Shown here: positions 1 to 11,863 of the stretch, one piece after another
Layout: each line of letters begins with the position of its first letter
Numbering within the stretch: position 1 is the stretch's first letter
DNA from: Chromera velia
Lineage: Eukaryota > Sar > Chromeraceae
NCBI GenBank assembly: GCA_018398765.1
Contig: JAHBMJ010001009.1
Coordinates: 1 to 37,087 of the forward strand
Reading direction: 5' to 3'
DNA: 37,087 bases
Notes under the pieces: generated by a model
Told to the model about the DNA's origin: nothing
The model's input: only the letters and a program-made list of their open reading frames with translations
The model's database searches: none
Translations under genes and position numbers: made by a program

Positions 1-2570
1 TTGTATATAAACTTGTATAATAATTTTTTTTAGAAATTAAGTTTAACTCATAATAATATACAAAGTGAATTTACAAAAAATTATTGTATACTAAAAGTTC
101 ATATACTTTATTCATATTTTGTTTAAACTTTGTCGGAAGTTTGTTTACCCTTCTGCGCCAAAAGTTTCTTATCTCCACCAGTGTACAACAACAGTTGAAT
201 ATTTAGTATACATGGTAGCTAGTACAGTGGTCATATCACTGGTAGTGGACCAACTAGTAAACCAAATATCAGTGGTATATATGTAAAACTTTGGACTATC
301 TACATGTTATAGAAATTTACATAAATTAAGACTGACGCGACTTTGTATTTGATTTTGAATACTGCATACATACCTAGGTATATAATCAATTCTTTGAGCA
401 GTTCCTTCTGACCTAGCTAGGGCTAGACCTAGCTTCTGATGGAGCAGCCCAACGACCACAGCATATAAAACCTAGTGGTAAGTACAAAACATAAATAATA
501 ATTTAATTGTTGTTTGTTAGCGGCATGAGAAACCAGGCGGGCGATGGAGTGTAGCCTGGGCCTCGATCAGTGATGAGGTATACCCCCCTAGCTGCCGTTT
601 GCGGGGGCAACCTCTATATAAGACAAAACGGCGACCATGCTCGTTCTAGGGCACCACTAAATTACTTAAATCACTTATCAGTGTTATCACTAGACTTATT
701 ACTTAATTATACTGTTAGCTACCTAAATCACTTGATCGGTTGGCTACCTATTGTAACAAGTAGGGGTTAACGGATGGTTGACGGTGAATCTAAAGAAGAT
801 AAAGGTGATAAGATTGGCAGGTAGAGGGGAGGTGCAAGAAATTCATTTCAAGAGTCAGACGGTCAAGTAGGTAGAAAGTTACAAATACTTGGGCTGTCAG
901 GTTTTTTCTAATGCAAACCCTCCTAAGTCTGTGACTGGCAGACTTGAAGCCATGGAAAGGGGAGTGAGGTGGGCTATGGGTCTGTGTGCGTCAATAGGTA
1001 TACTCTCCCCCTACAGTTGTATGTCTCGGCCTCTTCAAGGGGATGTAGGAGCCCGCCGCCACTTATTTCCTTGAAGCTCTCCCCATAATGATTCAAGAAT
1101 CTGGTATCCGATGCTTAGACTCTCTCCAGCTTCGTTTTGTGCGTTGGTCTCTCCGCTTACCCTGGAATTCTTTTATGTTTCCCACTCTCGCAGCCGTTAG
1201 GCTAAGGCCCATGAGAGAGATTCTCAGCGTCAGAGTGGGGGGGTATTTGAGAAGTCTCTCCCTTGCTCGATTGGCTTTGCCTCAAGCATTGTGGGCATGT
1301 CATAGGAGGGGGGAGTTAAGGGCGTGGTCAGGGCAGGTCGGGGTCTGCAAAGAAGCTTGTGCAACCCGTTAGTCCTGCCCTTCTGGAAGGTGAACCAGAT
1401 AAGGTCGATTTCAGAATATCAGATAGCAAGCTGAGAAGGGGGGTGAGAACCAGGGAACTGAACAAATGGATGGGGGACTGGGCAAACCCGGTCTCCATCA
1501 TAGAAAGCAGAGGGGGAAGGCAAGGGACATAAAGAATGCATGGGAGCATATCTTTTCCTTCGTCTGCTTGTTTAGGCTGCGGAGGGTCGTGGTTGTTCAT
1601 ATTTATGTGGAAGCAGGCTAAGCTGCGGTGGCTTGCTCCTTTTGTTTACAACTGCATGCATAGGTTGCCATTTGTCTCTAGTTTTCGCGACCCTAGGCTT
1701 AACTACAATTACGTAAGTAAGTAAATATCAGAAGGAGAGTAGTAGTAGCCAACGTTTTATAAAATTGGTTCTCGGAAGCTTGGTGGAAGGGAGAGGGGGC
1801 TCAAGCTCTTTCTCGGTAGAACCTCTTGCCAAGCAGTTCTTGTCTTCCCCCAAGGCAGTTTTCCGCCCTTTATTGACAATGTGTACCATTGTTAGAGGGG
1901 GGGTAAACCATGGGGGGAGGGTTGAATCAATTTGTAAAGACTCTGACGAGAAAAGTTAGGAAAAATTGATTGACGACCCGATTTATCGTCTGACAACTTG
2001 TGTCTGAACGGAGGTGCCGCGGGGAAGATTGAGCAATCTCTAGTATAGGCAGTGCATTGAACAAATAAATTGCAAATAAATTGCTTTGACCAGTTTGATA
2101 CAAACAATTATTGCAATAGTTGCAATTAATTGCCAATAATTGCTTATAAAACAAAAATTTAATTTTTCTAGGTGCTCTAGGGAGTTATACTAAGTTATAC
2201 AACTCATTTAAATAAATTTACTAAGCTATTACTTAGTATTAATACCTGTAATATATTCAATAATAACTATTTTTATTTTTTAACATAGAAAATATAAACT
2301 TAGAATTCAATATGAATGATGAAGAATATGAACATACTTTTATGTATGGTTCATAACATGAAAATTCCGCAACTGTACGTACAAGCAGTAAAAACTTACT
2401 TAGTAGACTACTCCTTTGCTTTACTTAGTCGGCTTGCTATGCGATTACATCATGTATGAATCGAGCATGGAATCTCGATCTTAGAAAGGGGCGAATGCTA
2501 TGCGTTATCAAAGCGTGACTAGAAAGAAAATGAGAATTAAATAAATTGACTTAATCGAAAATAGTGCTAA
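1..2570. other. AT-rich intergenic region, no convincing gene
   Basis: The sequence is mostly AT-rich with scattered short open frames. Between about 890 and 1720 the composition becomes more GC-rich and several frames stay open for 60-95 codons on both strands. None shows a recognisable motif, splice structure or start context, and the frames are broken by stops. This patch could be a decayed mobile element, but I cannot name a family. From about 2040 to 2150 there is a cluster of ATTGCAAT-like words that recurs at 3240-3350. Confidence 0.5.
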
Positions 2571-2584
2571 GCAAAAGAGAATGG

Positions 2585-2676
2585 TGTGTGTCGCTTACGT
2601 TCATGACTTAGTGGTTAACATACAACATTAACAAACAGAAGATCATAGGTTCAATCCTCGCTACCTGCCTTTTTAA
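2585..2676 (+). repeat. tRNA-like, possibly tRNA-derived SINE fragment
   Basis: The stretch holds a plausible internal pol III A box (TGACTTAGTGG) and, about 45 bases later, a B box (GGTTCAATCCT), followed by a short T run. The T-arm stem around the B box pairs poorly and I cannot fold a sound anticodon arm. It is therefore unlikely to be a working tRNA gene. A tRNA-derived SINE head or a pseudo-tRNA fits better. Confidence 0.3.
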
Positions 2677-2699
2677 GGATCAACAAGAAAAGAGACGGG

Positions 2700-4262
2700 A
2701 CGTTAACGTCCTGTACTATACAGATTTTGGCCTGTCGCATTTCGATCGAAATCACATGAAAGACTTCTGAAAGACTTTCTGGAAGACTACTATGAAATCA
2801 GATTGATCACTGAATCGCAAGAAAGCTCCATGCTCCTGACATCGATCGAGTCTGTCACTAGGGATCAACCTGAACCGCTCCAGCGACATCAAGCCCTGAA
2901 GACCCTTGAAGACCCTTGAACCTCTGCAAGCACTTACTAGCGCCAACCCCTCTAAGTAGACCTTAACAGGCTGAAGCTGCCAAACAACAGACAATAACAG
3001 AAGACCGAGCCGTTTCCATAAATACATATATGTAACAGTATTGTACGTACACGTACGCGTATTTCGTCGGTTTACGCGGCTTAATTGCGTGCAAAGCAGT
3101 CACACTGCGCGCGGTGGCTGCACGCGTACCGTGCGCACTTTGCACCGCGCGTATGCTTGATCGCTCTGGCGCCCTATAACGCGCGTTTGGCCTTGTTTTT
3201 TATTAGTTTTGAGCCCAATAAAACACCTCAGACTCTCAATTTTGAAATTGTATACAATTATTGCAATAAATTGCAATGAGCTAAGAGCTTGTAATGAATT
3301 ATTGCTCCCAATTATTTGCAATTATTGCAATTACAATTATTGCTTTCAATGCATTGAGTATAGGTGACTGGAGCGTATGTCGATAGAAGAAGTATGTGAG
3401 TACGGAGAGAGACAGGAAGCCCGAGGGGGTAGGGGGGTCGGGCAGGCCAAGGAACATGTAAGGCGGTACTTCTCACTTCTTCTTCAGAGGGACGCCTGAA
3501 AGGCTAGTGCCCTCATTGCTACATGCCTAGGACCGGACTGATCGATCTTGGGGCGCAGTGCTTTGTTAGCTAGTAGTTCTAAAGTTCGGCCGCTTTAGTG
3601 AGCAATCGCTAGTGTACTCCTAGCTTGTTATATAACATGAATGCTCATAGACTGCCCTTTACCATTGGGACACAATGGCTGGCGGGTTAAGTCACCTCAT
3701 CATCATCACTAATTTAAGCAGTTTAAAATTGTGGTAAAATCTGTGAATCATCTAGTAAATCGGCTCACAACGTTAAAATACTTAAGAAAAACATAATAGC
3801 AGTGGATTACCTATAGGGGATTACATGTAATTTTTTTTTTTAAATGTATTTTAAGATCTGTTCCAGTGTTCCTAGCACGTTCGCGACGCGTTACTTTGCT
3901 CCTTCCATTCTAGCTTCCATTCCTATACGCAACACTGCAACATATCTGGCTACATTGCAACACCTTAGGTTCTACTCGATCGATCAGTCTTTTACGGTTC
4001 AGTTGTCCATGAGGATGAGTACACTGCTGAATCCCCCCATCTCTCCCCGTTTACCGAAGCGGCCTTGGATGCCCCTAATTTTATGTATTTGCTATACTTG
4101 ATACTAAAACTAGTGAAAATTATACGCTTTCAAATTACTTGTTTCCCTAGTTGTTCCTACTATTTTAATCATTTGTAAAATAACTGCAACTTAGCTTTAA
4201 TACGCTGCTTTATATAAGTAAATTCACTGTACTGGATCGCGGGGGGATTTGGAATATAACTC
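2700..4262. other. Intergenic region without recognised genes
   Basis: No open frame here has convincing coding character. The one visible structure is a tract of ATTGCAAT and CAATTATTGC words at about 3240-3350 that echoes the 2040-2150 tract, so both may be pieces of one dispersed AT-rich repeat. Confidence 0.45.
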
Positions 4263-4269
4263 CTATCTT

Positions 4270-4500
4270 ATCCTATCCTATGTTTATTTTCGATAATATA
4301 GATAATGTCGAATGCTGATCGAGGATCACAGACTATTAGTATAGCCTATTAGCCTAAAATGAATTAACAATTATTTTCAGGTAGCATTGCCTATCCTATG
4401 CTTATTTTCGATAATATAGATAATGTCGAATGCTGATCGAGGATCACAGACTATTAGTATAGCCTAAAATGAATTAACAACTATTTTCAGGTAGCATTGC
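4270..4500. repeat. Two-copy tandem duplication of about 115 bp
   Basis: A unit beginning near CCTATCCTATG, containing TCGATAATATAGATAATGTC and ending with CAGGTAGCATTG, occurs twice in direct order. The copies are nearly identical. The second lacks about 10 bases present in the first, which has a partial internal repeat of TATTAGCCTA. The unit starts with a (TCCTA)-type pentamer, the reverse complement of the GATAG tracts at 17680 and 24715. Confidence 0.8.
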
Positions 4501-4784
4501 ATCTAGCATTGCATCAATGTGTGTATACCCATGGCCAGGCCTGAAAGCCTGCGCTCTGGCATGCCCCGGGAGAAAAGGACTTATATTTAATAGCAAGTGT
4601 CCTCTCAATGGAGGCTGGAATGACACAATTTCATTCTCATTTCTGTACCCCCTCTCTCCCAGTCACCCCGCCTCTTCGCCTTCGTCTTCCATCGCGAGGC
4701 GCACGTACTCAGTCGCACAGAAACGGTCCCAGTCGCTGCACATAATTCCATTGAACCAACGTCAGTCGGAAAAAACCTCCACAC

Positions 4785-6522
4785 TCAACGACTGAATGAG
4801 TGAGTGGGTGGGGACTTGAATGGACTCAGAATCGATCGAGCTGCCCCATCCGACCCCTTCAACTCGCAGCCTCCTTTGAAAAACGATCCGGCAGAAGCAT
4901 ACCGACAAAACACCAATCCACCGGAGGTCAACCTGTTTCAGATGTTGATCCACATAATTTGGCAGATAAATACATAGACACACAGACCAGTCACCACACT
5001 ATGTTTGAAAAACCCATGCAGCCCATGCACTCTGTCTGACCCACCTGAAGTCAGGGAATTCCAGCTGCTCCTGTTTCTGCATGAACGGGTCTCTGTTCTC
5101 GTAGGCGAGATACTTGTTCAGACTGCAACGTAATTCGCAAACGGTTGATGCATGTTGTCAGTGCGTTGCTTTATCTTACGCGTCTCCAGACATGCAGCCA
5201 CTGCGATTTTGAGACTCCCTTTTCTTTTCGATCGATTATCAGAGGAAAGGGCGACATCGGACGGACAGAGAGAGAGCCCAAAGAAAACAAAAGAAAGAGC
5301 CAGGAGGCAGGTCCAGACGGGGAACAAACACTCAGGAGAAGAGAAAAAAAACGCACGAAAACACAGACAGACAGATCTACGGACAGAGCCCCCCCCCAAA
5401 AGAAAAAGAGAAACAGAAAGGCACACCTGAGGAGCACAGAGAAGAAGACCCCGCTGTTCTTTCTGTTCCTCTTGAAGTCTCTCAGACGAAATTGGGCTGT
5501 TACTTCGGGGTTGATCATGTCGGACCTGCAGTGACGCACGCATCCACCAGACAGTGCTTGCTTGTTTCTTTGCTTTTGACAGGAAGAGAGTGCATCGACA
5601 ACAAAGAAAGCAGCGTGAGACGGCGGGCAGGAGGGTGTAATCTTTTCTTGAGTCAAAACCGAAGGATGAGCAGAAAGGTAGAAAGAAAGACAGGCGGCCA
5701 ACAAATGTCACCCCCGCTTCCCGAAAAAATTCCAAACAGAGCAAGAGCACAAAGAAAAAAGGGAGTGGACTGCTCCGATACAGAATAGAGAGGCTGCAGA
5801 GAGTCAGTCCCTTTTTCTTTTTTTGACCCACATGCGCGGAGAGACTCTGGAAGATGCATTTCACACTTCATTGTTGAAACAGATGGGATAAGACAAGCAG
5901 CAAGATCAGCAAACATACGCACCCTTAGGTACGAAAGATAGGCAGACAGAACAGAAAGACAGGGAGGCAGGCAAATGAACAGACAGACGTATGGATGGAG
6001 AGACGCACATCTGACAGAGAATGTCATCGAACGGGACGACTTCGTGCGTTAGGCACTCGAGTCTCCTCTGCGTCTCCTCATAGAAGAACACCATCTCATG
6101 GTCACGAATCCAACCGTCCCCGTCCAAATCCACCAAACGGAACCAGAAGTCGATCGCCCTGTCAGAGGACTTGTCCTCGTCCATCATCAGAAACCCTGAT
6201 CAAAACGACAATGAAGGATGCCTGGATGATTCTTCGCTTCTGTGACATGGCAATGCTCCTGTCGTTCGTGACTGGTATGTCAATTTCACTCATGCCCTGG
6301 CGTCCCTGCTGATCTAGCGATCCACTGGCTGATAGATCAAAGGGAAAGGACAGCTGAAAAAAAAAAGAAAATGGGAAGAACACAGACATTGTCTCACTGA
6401 GAGAGAAGAGGCGGGCAAACAAATGAACGGACAGACAAGTTGACGACCTGCTACACACACAGACAAAACAACAGCCAGACACACAGACGAGCCAACAAAG
6501 AAAGAAAGAAAAGAAAGAAAAA

Positions 6523-6559
<37 letters not shown>

Positions 6560-6582
6560 CCAAACGAATGAATGAACGTATC

Positions 6583-6613
<31 letters not shown>

Positions 6614-8379
6614 AGACTGACACACTGACAGACAGACTGACTGACTGACAAATGAAGTCTTCGTATCCCATCTTCCCCTGGTTGGCGGAGGAGAACCTCA
6701 TCGGGACCTCCGAAAAGATTCGGTCGATCACTTTCCGTCCAAACGCGTGGCCGTCGTATCTGCGAATGTTCCAACATGCATTCACGGTCTCCCTGACAAG
6801 TAGACCAAGCCTTCTTCACCAAAACGAGAGTCGTACGCATACACGGACACAAGACACGGACACCCCGACTGACATGACAGAGGCGGTCAGAGGCGGAGAA
6901 GGAAAGGAAGAGAGGAAAAGAGGTAGAGGCAAAGAAGGAGGGAGAGAGTCGTGCACCTACACACGTACACAGACACATGCACATTCGTCAATAGATACGC
7001 CACACGCATATATGTGACAAAAAACAGCAAAATGAGAGAGAAAAAACTCACTTGAGCAAGTCCTCCCTGTCAAGGAGAAAGTCGTGGTCAACGTCCAGTT
7101 CCCAGAATTTGCAGTACAGGACGTAGAAGTGCTCGTATGAAAAGAAATCACGAACCTGCAGGACACAAAAGTTATTCTCCTTCAAAAACCGAATGGATAC
7201 ACCAAATGTCACTCCCTGCCCTTGCATCAATCGAAAGAGAAGGCCCACTCCCATACTTGACCACCACGTACCTACCCCCCTCACCCGTAGCTACTCCCAC
7301 CCACTCACCCACCCACCCACACCCATACCCACACACACCCACCCACCTACCTTGTTGATGTCCGTCTCGGTGTCGAGAGAATTCCAAGTCGACACCAAGT
7401 TTGTCTTTTTCAAATCCTGCACAATCAGGTACACAAATCGGCAAAGTGAACAAATGAGCTGTGAACACCCACACGGAGTCATGACAATTAATGCGTGAGT
7501 GAACTTTAACAAACACTCCCGAAGGAAGGACGAGGACGTCACAGGACAACACAGGAAAAAAAAGAACTCTCAGCGACCAGACAGGAAGAGAACGGAAGGG
7601 AGGCAGGAAATAAAAAGAGCAACAGCCAGAGAGGAAGTGAAAAAGAAAGACAGAAAGAATAAAGAAATGACGGGAAAGAGGAAAAGAAGACACCAACAGA
7701 ACGCCACACACAAAAAAGTTGGGGCGAACTGACTTTGTATGTAATCTTTCCCACACTCCTCTTATCACACACAAAGAAGATACGAGCGACGACGGTGTCC
7801 GCTGCAATTGGTGAGCAGAAAAACAGGTTGAGAGGGTAGAAAGCGACAAAATCTCTCTTGCGGAACAACCGCACAAAGATCAAAGATGACAGCCGCACAA
7901 TCCCTCCTCTTCTTTGACGAATTCCCGCCAAAACCAATAAAGATAAAATGAAAAACATATTCCAATATCAACATGCAGACACGATCAATCAAACAGAAAA
8001 AAAAGAGGTACAAAGAGAGAGAACAAGCGGGCTGGAGGAAGATAAAAGAGAACCAACGACCCATGCAGCTACCCACAGCGAGACGCACCGTATCTTTCTT
8101 GAAATTCCGGCGTCTCTCTCAAAAAGTCCAACCCCGGATGGAAGTCTAAAAGCTCTGCGCACAGAAAGAGAGACAGAGAGACAGAGAGAGAGGTAAGCGA
8201 GAGGTTACAGAGAGAGCACAGAGCCGATGATCTTTCTCACTCACTCACTCACTGTACGTTTCGATCTGCACTCCCAAAAAGAGTCAGAGTCAGACAGGCT
8301 ATTTGGTTTCTTTTCCTCAGAGTCAGACAGACAGACAGACTATATGTTTCTTCTTCTTCTCCCTCCTTGTCTTCATGAA

Positions 8380-8414
<35 letters not shown>

Positions 8415-9334
8415 CATAGGCAGACAGTCGGTTGGGTTCCGACGTGCAGTTGTGGGCACACACGCGAGCTGGGTCGACTTTCACGAGATAGACAGAAAAG
8501 AAACGTGGCAGGAACACAGGCGCACAAAAAGAGCGATCAGCAGACAGAAGAGTACCCGAGCACCTGTACGCGCGAGAGAAAGAAAGAACACAACGACGAC
8601 ATGCCACGCAGAGCCCCCTCCTGTTCATTTGCTTTTTGTTTGTCCTGTGGATCTCTTCTTCGTGCGTCTGTTCGAGTCATTGTGCGATCCATTCGTTCCA
8701 TCAACTTTCTCGAAAAAGAAATCCGGTCCCTCTCTTAAAAGAAGAGCTTTTTCGACGAAGAACGCTGCGATCGATCCCTTCTTCCCTCCAAGGAGTCTCA
8801 AAGAGAAGAACTCTCAAATGAAAGGCAAACCGACCGACCGACCCATCCACTCACCCACTCACCTCGAATGAAGGGCCTCATTACGATTCTGTCCACGAAA
8901 CTTTTGTTGTCCGCTTTAGTTACATTGAGAAAATTCAAATTGGCATCCGTCAGACACAGTCGACCCTCCCAGAAACTGCAGTCACTCACTCATGCATGAA
9001 TGCATTCATGAGGTCAGTCAGGCAGACATAGCAAAGGAACGACTAAAGATTCACCCATGGATTGAAGGAGATGTGCAAAAAGCCGCACACAGATTGATCA
9101 TCACGCAGATCGATCAAGACGGGGAGGCCCGGAGCAGAGAAGCGCGCGCAACAGAGAAAGAGGGAGGGAGGGAGAGAGATGGACAGACACACAAAAGAAC
9201 ACAATGTTGTTCTCTAGTTTCGTTGGCTAGCTCTTTGGCGCTCTGTCTGTCTCTCCGTTACTCGCACTTTCTTCTAATGTGGCAATGCCTTTCTTTCCCC
9301 CCGCCTCCAATCGGTTGACTACCTGTGTCTGTCC

Positions 9335-9374
<40 letters not shown>

Positions 9375-11863
9375 GCCTGTGTACTTGCTCGAGCGTTTGT
9401 GTGGCCTGCGCACGACCGACGGACCCACCTCTCTAAGCGGGTTCTCGTCACGACATTGTCACCTCCCGACAATTTTCTGAAAAACGGCCCTGTACACAAC
9501 AGACGGGAGGCGCCAGGGGACACACAGACACGCGCAGAAAAAGAGACAGAAAGGCAACAAGCGCGAGAGGGTGTGACATTGACAGAGAAGGCACAGCGAT
9601 AATGGATCTTCAACATGAATGCATTCACAGGTGCCCAGAGGCACGTACTCAAAACGAGGCCCCGCTCATTCTCCATGATTACGCACTGAGAGAGAAAACA
9701 AAAATCTCACCATCATACACCAGACGCAGCATTTGGATTCGCGATTCGCGTCAGAGAATGCATGATGGACTGTCATCTCATGGGGATCATTCCGTCCCTC
9801 ATAGAGTGGAAAACCTCTCCATCTGCACCCTTTTCTGCCCTCACCGTGCATGCATGCATGCATACATGCACTGACGGACCCGCCATATATTTGCTCAAGC
9901 CCAGAAGGTCCACGACAATTTTGGAAGCAAACGTTTCCTTGTCCATCTCCACCCCATGACCCGAGAAGGCTAAATCCAAAGCGGCCGAAACTTCCGCAGT
10001 GATGTTACACCTAGGAGGCCCCAACCCGTGAAGCAACACGTTTCTGCAATCACGAAAATGAAGAGGGCAGAAGAATCACAGAAAGAAAAGACACACGGAC
10101 AGAAAAATGAAGCAAGCAACCAACCAAGCAAGCAAGCAAACAAGCGAGAAAGAAAGAAAGGAAGGAAAGAAACAACGAAAGAAAGACTGAAAGAGAGGGG
10201 CAGTAGGAAGGAAAAGGCCTGAGTGACGTAAAGAATGAAAGAAGAAACGGTCCTCCAAACATCTGAATACGAGAGTCAACCTCGCAGTCGGTTACTCAAC
10301 CATTGAACTTGTCGATTTCTGCGTTGGTCAACCAGCCGAAAGGTGCTCCAACTTTCCATCAGGCTTGCTCTCTCTGATAACCACAAACATCAGTCGGGAA
10401 TGAAAAAAAATACCTCTGTCTGCTTAGCATGGCTCACTTGGGAATGTTTTTGCCTTCCTCTCTCAGTCGTGCCTTCAACTCCTCCGGCATCTCAGAAGGC
10501 CGCAGAGGCCCCGGGGCTCGTGCTGCCGCCCCCCCGTCCCTCATGGGGAACGACGGCGTGGTGGCCGACGCAATCGACGACGCTCGCTCCTCTGGCGACC
10601 CTCCAGCTGCCGCTCCTGGGGTATGGAGAAGTTTGGCGGTTTCTCGCGGAGATCTTGGGGACGCCTCCGCGCGTTTGCGTGCTGTTGGGGACAGAGAAGC
10701 TGTGAACAGGGGAGAGGAGGAGGGCATAACAGATGGTCCCACTGCAGACGGGGAATGAGAAGACCCCGCAGGAGAAGTTCCTGATTTTGGACTTCCGCTT
10801 TTTCTGCTTGTCAGACCCGGTATCTGAATGTTCTGCTGACTCGGACTCCCCCCCCCCGCCGGGCTTCCCCCTCCTCCTTCCCTCCGACCTGCTGCGTCTG
10901 CCTCGCTGTCTGCCGCTGCAGCGTCAGAAGAAGGGGAAGAACCAGGACCTGGCACACCTACCCCCGCAAACGGAAGCGCACTTAGAGCACCACTCTCTCC
11001 GTCGGCACCTGGAGGTAGGGCTAAGTGCGGAGAACGTCCAACGCCTTCCATGGCATCTTTTCCTGGGGCCCCCGGCGACGCTGACGAAGTGGCCCCTGCG
11101 GTAGAAGAGGCCCCGGCACCTGGTGATAGGCGTGTGGTATCTGATGTTTCCCTTCCTATGGCATCCCTCGTTGGTGTCACAGGCAGCAGACTTGAGCCTG
11201 TAGCAGCAGAATGGGAGGGGGGGGAGGAACGGGCGTCGGCGGCAAGAGTTGAGAAAGGGACCCCGACACGGCCCGCCTCGTCTGAGGCGCTGGTGGGCCA
11301 CTCCCCGAAAGACTCCCCCTCCCCGCTCATCCTGCCTGCAAGCAGACTGCGCGGCTCGGGGCGGCGCACAGGTGAGCGAGGGGGGTTGGACATGCCGAGG
11401 CCCCCAATGGACGAGGTGGATATTTCCTTCCCGATGGAGTATTGGGAGAGAGCACCCGTCGACTTGGGCGAAGAGGGGGGGGAGGGGACAGAGGGGGCAC
11501 GGCTCCCGTCCTTCTGCCGCAAAAAACGGCGCTGCAAGAGAGGGCACATGAGGTCGCATCCACGATCAAGGAGAGACAACTGCATGAGCGAATCTACCAA
11601 GGAGACCGCTAACGAAGGAACGAAAACGCAAATACCGCCGTCAAAAGACCGAGGAGGGAAGTCAATGAGCCCATCCCACCCGATTCAAAGAGCCCCAAGA
11701 ACCACACACTCACCTCATCGAGTGTTCCCTCCTTGGCACGGCGGAAAATTTCTTTCAAGAAGTCCTGAGTCTGTGGTTGGCACAGGAACTCCAAGAACAG
11801 GCCGTGGGAGGCGCTCCGTGTGAGGGGGTACGACGAAGCATCCCCACTCTCCTCTGCCGACAT
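4785..11863 (-). CDS. PPP2R3: PP2A B''-type (PR72-like) regulatory subunit, multi-exon
   Basis: This is a regulatory B'' subunit of protein phosphatase 2A, which targets the A/C core enzyme and binds calcium through EF-hands. Exons read on the minus strand are 11863-11714, 11579-10438, 10043-9880, 9685-9615, 8975-8863, 8154-8089, 7801-7734, 7416-7351, 7155-7052, 6759-6650, 6195-6009, 5525-5427, 5122-5045 and 4932-4785. A further short exon lies near 10355-10301. From 9685 onward intron phases match throughout. Family landmarks in order are [54 protein letters not shown], a canonical EF-hand loop [12 protein letters not shown] followed by FFYEE, DDILCQM, and LRDFKRNR with [10 protein letters not shown]. 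The start ATG opens a 50-residue first exon with a phase-0 donor. The joins around 10440-9690 are not fully resolved in phase, so a missed micro-exon or a wrong splice choice there is likely. The last exon (48 residues) is phase-consistent but poorly conserved. Low-complexity introns split nearly every motif. Confidence 0.9.
6496..6558. repeat. (GAAA)n microsatellite in an intron
   Basis: This is an imperfect run of GAAA units inside the PP2A B'' intron 6649-6196. On the coding strand it reads TTTC, so it also forms a long pyrimidine tract. Confidence 0.9.
6582..6649 (-). repeat. (GTCA)n microsatellite starting at a 5' splice site
   Basis: On the minus strand the intron begins at 6649 with 17 consecutive tetramers of the GTCA/GTCT/GTCG/GTGT type, the first of which is the splice donor itself. 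The register is unbroken from the donor GT. Confidence 0.85.
8322..8412. repeat. (ACAG)n microsatellites in an intron
   Basis: Two clusters of CAGA/GACA tetramers lie inside the PP2A B'' intron between exons 8975-8863 and 8154-8089. They create long spurious open frames on both strands. Confidence 0.9.
9330..9372. repeat. (TC)n dinucleotide repeat
   Basis: An almost pure CT run of about 40 bases lies inside the PP2A B'' intron 9614-8976. Confidence 0.9.
10438..11579 (-). other. Ser/Pro/Gly-rich exon of the PP2A B'' gene
   Basis: This 1.1-kb exon encodes about 380 residues of Ser, Pro, Gly and Ala-rich low complexity with many SP, SPKS and SSP motifs, followed by an acidic/basic helix ending in [16 protein letters not shown]. 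Family members usually have a short IP-aromatic motif at this point, which supports this exon leading into the conserved core. The region is probably disordered and could be a phosphorylation target; that is inference. A phase-0 acceptor CAG ends at 11580, and the donor AA|GTGAGC is at 10437. The GC content is far above that of neighbouring intergenic DNA. Confidence 0.75.

Noticed and set aside
889..1724. Possible decayed reverse transcriptase or gene
   Set aside because: Several open frames overlap on both strands, but I could find no RT, endonuclease or other motif.
5118..5864. 248-codon minus-strand open frame
   Set aside because: It crosses confirmed PP2A B'' exons and introns in another frame and is dominated by Ser/Leu/Phe low complexity from purine-rich DNA.
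6496..6649. CRISPR-like or satellite array
   Set aside because: The repeats are simple tetranucleotides in an intron without spacers. The genome is eukaryotic.
8992..9318. Plus-strand frame with an EF-hand-like IDQDGE
   Set aside because: It lies inside a PP2A B'' intron on the opposite strand, shows no other EF-hand feature and runs into AGAG simple repeats.
11050..11823. 257-codon plus-strand open frame
   Set aside because: It is the antisense of the GC-rich Ser/Pro exon. Low stop frequency from composition explains it, and no domain is visible.
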